In this document: positions 11,933 through 15,843 of the stretch, piece after piece
Numbering within the stretch: the stretch's first letter is position 1
Layout: every line of letters begins with the position of its first letter
From: Candidatus Magasanikiibacteriota bacterium
Lineage (GTDB): Bacteria; Patescibacteriota; Patescibacteriia; Magasanikbacterales; UBA922
DNA: 15,843 bases
Direction: 5' to 3'
NCBI GenBank assembly: GCA_003518365.1
Contig: DOYU01000019.1
Coordinates: 1-15,843 of the forward strand
Position numbers and translations under genes: made by a program
Notes under the pieces: generated by a model
Databases searched by the model: none
Seen by the model: only the letters and a program-made list of their open reading frames with translations
What the model was told of the DNA's origin: nothing

Positions 11933-13501
11933 CTATTTCTCAAGCCGTGGAAACAACATATCCCCTTTTGTAATTTTCGTACCAGGCAGCAGCCCCCCCC
12001 ACTCTGATTCTATTTCCAATGTTTCAAGCGTCGAAACGTCAATACCCAGCTGTGACAATATTTTTTCTGCAGACGCTGGAATAATAGGAAGAAGTGCAAG
12101 TCCAATATGACGAAGTCCTTCTGCAAGCTGATAGAGCAGTCCAGAAATATCTTCACCTATTTTTGCCTTTTCCCAAGGTTTCTGTTCTGAAATAATGAAA
12201 TCTAAACTTGCAATAAAATTATTTATTTCCTGTACCACAAAATCAAAGGAATATCTCTTAAAAAGAGTTTCATAATTTTCCCAAAACTCATCAACAAAGT
12301 TCTTAATGATCGTAGTTTCTTCGTTTCCAAACTCATCTTCTATTGTACGAATACTTCGAATATTAAAATTAATTTTTTCTGCTTTTGGAGGAATATTCCC
12401 GTCTGAGTATTTCTCCACCATCGTCAACACACGAGAAGTCAAATTCCCCACTCCATTCGCAAGATGCGCTGTATAAAATTCTTCAAAACGTGTAACCGAC
12501 CAATCGCCATCTTCATAACTTGGCAATCCACCGAGAAGGAAGTAGCGAACCGCATCGGTCCCATATTTTTCTACCACATCATACGGCGCGACAACATTCC
12601 CAACACTTTTACTCATCTTTTTCCCTTCTGCAGTGATGAATCCATGGATAAAAATTTGCTTGCTCGCAGGCAACTGCGCAGACAAAAGCATCGCCTGCCA
12701 CATTGCTGTTTGTTGTCTCAGATTATCTTTCCCTGCAACTTGTACGCCTGGCCAAAATGTTTTGAATTTCTCTTCATCTTGAGGCCAACCCAAAGTTGAA
12801 ATATAGTTCACAAGCGCATCAAACCAGACATACATGACTTGATCTTCATCACCAGGGACAGGAACGCCCCATGGCATTTTTTCTTTGAGTCTCGAAATAG
12901 AAAAATCTTGCAATCCTCGCTCTACAAATGCTCTGATTTCATGTTGTCTATGCTGAGGCACAATAAAATGTTCTTGTTCGTAGAGTTTCAACAATTTTTC
13001 TTGATACGCAGAAAATTTGAAGAAATAATTTTCTTCACTAATCATTTCTATTTCATATGTTGGATGAATCGGACACTTGTCATCCACAAGTTCGGAATCT
13101 GTTTTTTCGAGTTCACACCCAACACAATATTTCACCTGATATGATTTTTTATAAATATCACCATTCGCCTCGCAACGCTTCCAAAATTCCTGTGCTGCAG
13201 CTTTATGATGTGCGTCTGTGGTTCGAATAAAATGTGTGTAACTCAAATTGAGGGAGTCTTTTAGCTTGCCAAATTTCACAGCATAACCATCGACATACTC
13301 TTGCGTCGACATACCCTGCTCAAGTGCTTTTCGATGAATCTTCAGTCCATGTTCGTCTGTGCCAGTATTGAAAATCACGTCATTTCCAAGCATACGCTGA
13401 TACCGAGCAATCGCGTCTGCCTGCACAATCTCAAGCGCAAATCCGATGTGTGGATCGGCATTGACGTATGGGAGGGTAGTTGTGATGTAGAAGTTTTTCA
13501 T
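11933..13501 (-). CDS. metG: Methionyl-tRNA synthetase (short form)
   Basis: MetG charges methionine onto initiator and elongator tRNA. 522 residues, class I: the HIGH-type motif is HIGF (18-21) and the KMSKS loop is KKMSKS (294-299). A single zinc knuckle of the C-x2-C/C-x2-H kind is at CVGC (126-129) and CPIH (143-146). The WFDALVNYISTLGW (226-239) and GKDNLR (257-262) motifs are present, followed by the alpha-helical anticodon domain (LANGVGNLTSRVL, 347-359). There is no C-terminal tRNA-binding (EMAP-like) domain, so it is a compact form. The ATG has no Shine-Dalgarno sequence. A run of eight C (11993-12000, eight G in the mRNA) encodes WGG near residue 501. TAG stop. The upstream gene ends 12 nt before the ATG, so co-transcription is likely. 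Confidence 0.97.
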   Translation of the reverse strand: MKNFYITTTLPYVNADPHIGFALEIVQADAIARYQRMLGNDVIFNTGTDEHGLKIHRKALEQGMSTQEYVDGYAVKFGKLKDSLNLSYTHFIRTTDAHHKAAAQEFWKRCEANGDIYKKSYQVKYCVGCELEKTDSELVDDKCPIHPTYEIEMISEENYFFKFSAYQEKLLKLYEQEHFIVPQHRQHEIRAFVERGLQDFSISRLKEKMPWGVPVPGDEDQVMYVWFDALVNYISTLGWPQDEEKFKTFWPGVQVAGKDNLRQQTAMWQAMLLSAQLPASKQIFIHGFITAEGKKMSKSVGNVVAPYDVVEKYGTDAVRYFLLGGLPSYEDGDWSVTRFEEFYTAHLANGVGNLTSRVLTMVEKYSDGNIPPKAEKINFNIRSIRTIEDEFGNEETTIIKNFVDEFWENYETLFKRYSFDFVVQEINNFIASLDFIISEQKPWEKAKIGEDISGLLYQLAEGLRHIGLALLPIIPASAEKILSQLGIDVSTLETLEIESEWGGLLPGTKITKGDMLFPRLEK

Positions 13502-13505
13502 AAAA

Positions 13506-13543
13506 ACGCTGATTTAGGCGGATGAAGACGCAGAATTACGCTG
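13506..13543. repeat. 10-bp iterated array at the GxxExxY/metG junction
   Basis: ACGCTGATTT, AGGCGGATGA, AGACGCAGAAT, TACGCTG: degenerate 9-11 bp units of the CGCAGATT type. They fill the junction and encode the last residues of the GxxExxY protein (QRNSASSSA). Confidence 0.65.
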
Positions 13544-13930
13544 TTTTTCTCTCGCGGTATCGTATATTCTCCGTTTTATTTCTAATTTTTCTGGACCAAA
13601 ATTTATCAGTAAACCCAATTTATAATCTGTTGCCTTTAGGTAGTGCCAAAAAGTTTTTTGGTCGCCTTTTGTTATAAATTCCTTAGACTTTAATTCAATC
13701 AATATTTTATTGTCTACAATTATATCTGGGACATACACTCCAACTTTATTACCTTTATAAAATATGGGAAATCTCTTTTGACTTTCAACTCCAAAACCTA
13801 ATTCCTTTAATTCTATTACTAACGCTTTTTCTACAATGCTTTCTTTGAAGGCACCTCCAAACTCTTTCCATATCTTAAAGCAAACTCCTCTTATAGTATA
13901 TGTTTCCTTCTCGTAAAGTAATTCCTCCAT
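13514..13930 (-). CDS. GxxExxY family protein (PD-(D/E)xK nuclease-like)
   Basis: 138 residues, typical for this small family found across many uncultured bacteria. Its molecular job is, as far as I know, not established. Visible: the N-terminal helix YTIRGVCFKIWKEFGGAFKESIVEKAL, where G-A-F-K-E-S-I-V corresponds to the G-x-x-x-E-x-x-Y motif with Val in place of Tyr; then VYVPDIIVDNKILIELKSKE (about 70-89), which has the PD...ELK layout of PD-(D/E)xK nucleases, followed by TKGDQKTFWHYLKATDYKLGLLINFG, typical of the family. The C-terminal tail REKQRNSASSSA is encoded by a repeat array and looks like an addition. Arrays of 9-10 bp in opposite orientation border the gene on both sides. It sits between rsmI and metG, in the same direction. 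TAA stop. Confidence 0.85.
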   Translation of the reverse strand: MEELLYEKETYTIRGVCFKIWKEFGGAFKESIVEKALVIELKELGFGVESQKRFPIFYKGNKVGVYVPDIIVDNKILIELKSKEFITKGDQKTFWHYLKATDYKLGLLINFGPEKLEIKRRIYDTAREKQRNSASSSA

Positions 13931-13934
13931 AAAA

Positions 13935-13973
13935 CTCTGCGCTTATCTGCGTTACTATCTGTTACTTTCCGCG
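13935..13973. repeat. 10-bp iterated array at the rsmI/GxxExxY junction
   Basis: Read on the minus strand the units are CGCGGAAAG, TAACAGATAG, TAACGCAGAT, AAGCGCAGAG. They have the same CGCAGAT-type unit as the array at 13506-13543 but in the opposite orientation, and they overlap the rsmI stop codon. Confidence 0.7.
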
Positions 13974-14633
13974 TTTATTTATAATAACAACAAATTCTCC
14001 TTTCTCCGACATCTCCATCTTCGAAACCTCCTCAATACTTCCACGATACACAGTTTCAAACTTCTTCGTCAACTCTCGACAAATCACCACTTCTCTTTTT
14101 GCATCCAATACTTTTTCCAATTGTGATATTGCTTTCAAAATTCGATGATTGGATTCATAAAACGCCACCGTATACTTTGCATCAGCAACTTCTCGAAAAA
14201 ATGTCTCTCTCCCCTTCTTATGTGGCGGAAATCCCATGAAAATAAACTTGTCTGTCGGCAGACCGCTGATTGATAACGCAGCAATAACAGCAGATGGACC
14301 AGGGATTGGAGTAATAGTTGATTTGTTTATTAGATTATTTGTTAAGTCGTGTATCAATTTGTTTCCCGGATCCGAAATCCCCGGCGTCCCTGCATCGGTA
14401 ACAAGTGCAAGGTGTTTTCCGTCTGTTAATAATGAGAGGATTTCACTGACTTTCTTCTCATCACTGTGCTGATGATAACTCATCGTCGGCGTCGTGATCT
14501 CGTAATGAGAAAGCAAGTTCTTTGTTACTCTCGTATCTTCGCACAAAATAATATCCGCAGATTTGAGTATCTCAAGAGCGCGGAGGGTGATATCACCGAG
14601 ATTTCCAATGGGTGTTGCAACGATTGATAGCAT
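13962..14633 (-). CDS. rsmI: 16S rRNA (cytidine-1402-2'-O)-methyltransferase RsmI
   Basis: RsmI uses S-adenosylmethionine to 2'-O-methylate C1402 in the 16S rRNA decoding centre. 223 residues from ATG 14633 (MLSIVATPIGNLGD). A longer in-frame start at 14720 would add 29 residues translated from a palindromic repeat (SPFGRNDR) and is rejected. Family motifs: ATPIGNLGDITLRALEIL (6-23), CEDTRVTKNLLSHY, LVTDAGTPGISDPG, TPIPGPSAVIAALSISGLPT, FMGFPP and FYESNHRIL. The protein is shorter than E. coli RsmI (about 286 residues), ending after EFVVIINKRGK and lacking the C-terminal extension. First gene of the minus run toward hpf, with its own promoter near 14744-14772 and a leader of about 100 nt that contains an inverted repeat. 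Confidence 0.95.
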   Translation of the reverse strand: MLSIVATPIGNLGDITLRALEILKSADIILCEDTRVTKNLLSHYEITTPTMSYHQHSDEKKVSEILSLLTDGKHLALVTDAGTPGISDPGNKLIHDLTNNLINKSTITPIPGPSAVIAALSISGLPTDKFIFMGFPPHKKGRETFFREVADAKYTVAFYESNHRILKAISQLEKVLDAKREVVICRELTKKFETVYRGSIEEVSKMEMSEKGEFVVIINKRGK

Positions 14634-14654
14634 AATATAAAGCCTGTCATTTCG

Positions 14655-14709
14655 ACCGAAGGGAGAAATCTTTCCTATATCTAGCCTTCGAAGAATTGCT
14701 CCCTTCGGT
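14655..14709. repeat. REP-like inverted repeat in the rsmI leader
   Basis: ACCGAAGGGAG (14655-14665) and CTCCCTTCGGT (14699-14709) form a perfect 11-bp inverted repeat around a 33-nt loop, preceded by GTCATTTCG. From memory, GTCATTTCGACCGAAGGGAG elements are widespread dispersed palindromes in bacterial genomes. It would be transcribed within the rsmI leader. Confidence 0.8.
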
Positions 14710-14743
14710 TCACATAACAAAATAGCAAATCAAAAGTAACCTT

Positions 14744-14772
14744 ATTCTAGCGAAAAACTATTGTTTTGGCAA
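14744..14772 (-). promoter_or_regulatory. rsmI promoter
   Basis: On the minus strand TTGCCA (14772-14767), 17 nt, TAGAAT (14749-14744). Start near 14737, giving a leader of about 104 nt that carries the inverted repeat. Confidence 0.65.
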
Positions 14773-14794
14773 ACTGTTCCTTTCCTCATATTAT
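14766..14794 (+). promoter_or_regulatory. Promoter of the lysozyme-like gene
   Basis: TTGGCA (14766-14771), 17 nt, TATTAT (14789-14794). The -35 overlaps that of rsmI on the other strand. The predicted start is near 14801, so the leader before ATG 14815 is only about 14 nt with no Shine-Dalgarno sequence. A second -10-like TATACT at 14801-14806 would give a nearly leaderless transcript. Confidence 0.6.
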
Positions 14795-14814
14795 CTATGC
14801 TATACTCACTATCT

Positions 14815-15843
14815 ATGAATCATATATCAAAACGTATTTTCTCTTTTGTGATCGTCCTTGGCATGGTACTCCCGCAACCAGCCTTTTTGGCGACCACAGC
14901 AGAATTCAACCCAAACTTTCTTTTGTCAGATGAAGAACTTCAGGCATGGGATACCATGTCTCGCACGGATATTCAGGCATTTCTTGATGAACGCGGGAGC
15001 TTTCTTTCTACCTTTCGTACAGAAGATAAAAATGGCGTGAACAAACTCGCGGCAGACATTATCTATGCAGCAGCAATGGATAACAAAATAAATCCAAAAT
15101 ATATTTTGGTAAAATTGCAAAAGGAACAAAGCCTGATCACCGAAAAAAATCCAACACAAAAACAACTCGATGGAGCAACGGGCTATGGCATCACCGATGG
15201 CTGTGGATGGGACTGTGCCACATACAAAAACAATCAAGGATTTGGGAAGCAAGTCGATGCCGCGGCAGGTATTATGCGATGGTACTATGACAATGTTTCG
15301 ACCCAGAGCTGGATCAAACGTCCACCACTGAGCTATACCATCGATGGCGAATTTATCACTCCCGCTTCCCTCGCAACAGGATTTCTTTATACATATACAC
15401 CACATTTGCAAGGCAATAAAAATTTTTGGACACTCTGGCAATCTTGGTTTGATCAAGTATATCCAAGTGGCACACTTTTGAAATCTACCAATGACCCACT
15501 TGTATACCTGATACAAGACGGAAAAAAACGACCATTTGCCAGCATGACTGCCCTGGCAACACGATTTGATCCAAAACGTATTATTACTGTGCCAGGCTCT
15601 GAACTTGCACGCTACGATCTTGGCAAAAGCATTAGCTTACCAAACTATGCGATCGTAAAAACACCAAGTGGCAGCTACTACCTCCTTGACTATGATACAA
15701 AGCGTCCCTTTGCATCGAGCGATACTGTTGGAAAACTTGGCTATAACCCAGATGAGATTCTGGACATCAGCGAAGATGACTTGAGTACATATACTCTTGG
15801 CACGACGATAACCGCAAATACAACAAATCCTTTTGGTGAACTT
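14815..15843 (+). CDS. Secreted lysozyme-like protein with C-terminal repeats, 3' end outside window
   Basis: My translation gives 343 residues from ATG 14815 with no stop before the window ends. Residues 1-26 are a signal peptide (basic MNHISKR, hydrophobic FSFVIVLGMVLP, then PAFLA). Residues about 33-160 resemble the lysozyme-like domain of actinobacterial and CPR wall proteins: INPKYILVKLQKEQSL, where the Glu of QKEQS is the likely catalytic acid, then ATGYGITDGCGWDC and GFGKQVDAAAGIMRWYYDN. Two cysteines in CGWDC could form a disulfide. After about residue 220 there are two repeats of about 70 residues: 'VYLIQDGKKRPFASMTALAT...' and 'YYLLDYDTKRPFASSDTVGK...', likely wall or surface binding. 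Probable role: an exported muramidase/glucosaminidase-type wall enzyme or surface protein; substrate not shown. No Shine-Dalgarno sequence. Confidence 0.85.
   Translation, partial: MNHISKRIFSFVIVLGMVLPQPAFLATTAEFNPNFLLSDEELQAWDTMSRTDIQAFLDERGSFLSTFRTEDKNGVNKLAADIIYAAAMDNKINPKYILVKLQKEQSLITEKNPTQKQLDGATGYGITDGCGWDCATYKNNQGFGKQVDAAAGIMRWYYDNVSTQSWIKRPPLSYTIDGEFITPASLATGFLYTYTPHLQGNKNFWTLWQSWFDQVYPSGTLLKSTNDPLVYLIQDGKKRPFASMTALATRFDPKRIITVPGSELARYDLGKSISLPNYAIVKTPSGSYYLLDYDTKRPFASSDTVGKLGYNPDEILDISEDDLSTYTLGTTITANTTNPFGEL

Noticed and set aside
11993..12000. Possible frameshift at the C8 run in metG
   Set aside because: The frame reads through to a normal end and the protein is complete.
14634..14720. 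29-codon extension of rsmI
   Set aside because: It encodes a translated palindromic repeat; ATG 14633 gives the family-typical start.

Overview
The window looks like a chromosomal segment from a Patescibacteria (Candidate Phyla Radiation) bacterium, probably of the Parcubacteria type. This is an inference from several traits: compact, mostly minus-strand gene runs of A+T-leaning composition; weak or absent Shine-Dalgarno sequences on most genes; a large secreted seven-bladed propeller; a secreted lysozyme-like protein with 'KRPFAS' repeats; a GxxExxY protein; and short palindromic repeats inside and between genes. All ten complete backbone genes end in TAA or TAG. The long frames read cleanly with TGA as a stop, so no code change is needed.

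Layout. 1-1917 (minus, cut off at its 3' end): secreted propeller protein with calcium-loop insertions, behind a good promoter. 2046-2171: two terminators. 2188-5260 (minus): secD-secF, where SecD carries a large parvulin-type prolyl isomerase insertion. 5366-5962 (plus): GC-rich cassette 1, with two small genes, its own promoter, strong ribosome binding sites and terminator hairpins. 6007-9207 (minus): secA followed by a blasticidin-S/cytidine-deaminase-like gene. 9322-9825 (plus): GC-rich cassette 2, with one zinc-finger-like gene and a structured 3' region. 9842-14633 (minus): hypothetical gene, hpf, murB, metG, a GxxExxY protein gene and rsmI. 14815-15843 (plus, cut off at its 3' end): secreted lysozyme-like protein, divergent from rsmI with overlapping -35 boxes.

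Function. The Sec export motor (SecA) and its proton-driven auxiliary membrane proteins (SecD/SecF) lie in one neighbourhood, between genes for exported surface and wall-active proteins. The 9842-14633 run joins wall precursor synthesis (MurB), translation (MetG, RsmI) and ribosome hibernation (HPF).

Most unusual features: (1) the SecD-parvulin fusion, which would place a folding catalyst at the exit of the Sec channel; (2) two foreign-looking GC-rich plus-strand cassettes set between backbone genes, differing in base composition, ribosome binding sites and stop codons; (3) iterated 9-10 bp arrays, often as inverted pairs, at five gene junctions, including both sides of the nuclease-like GxxExxY gene; (4) palindromic elements inserted in frame inside secA and murB. 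No tRNA, rRNA, CRISPR array or transposase was seen.
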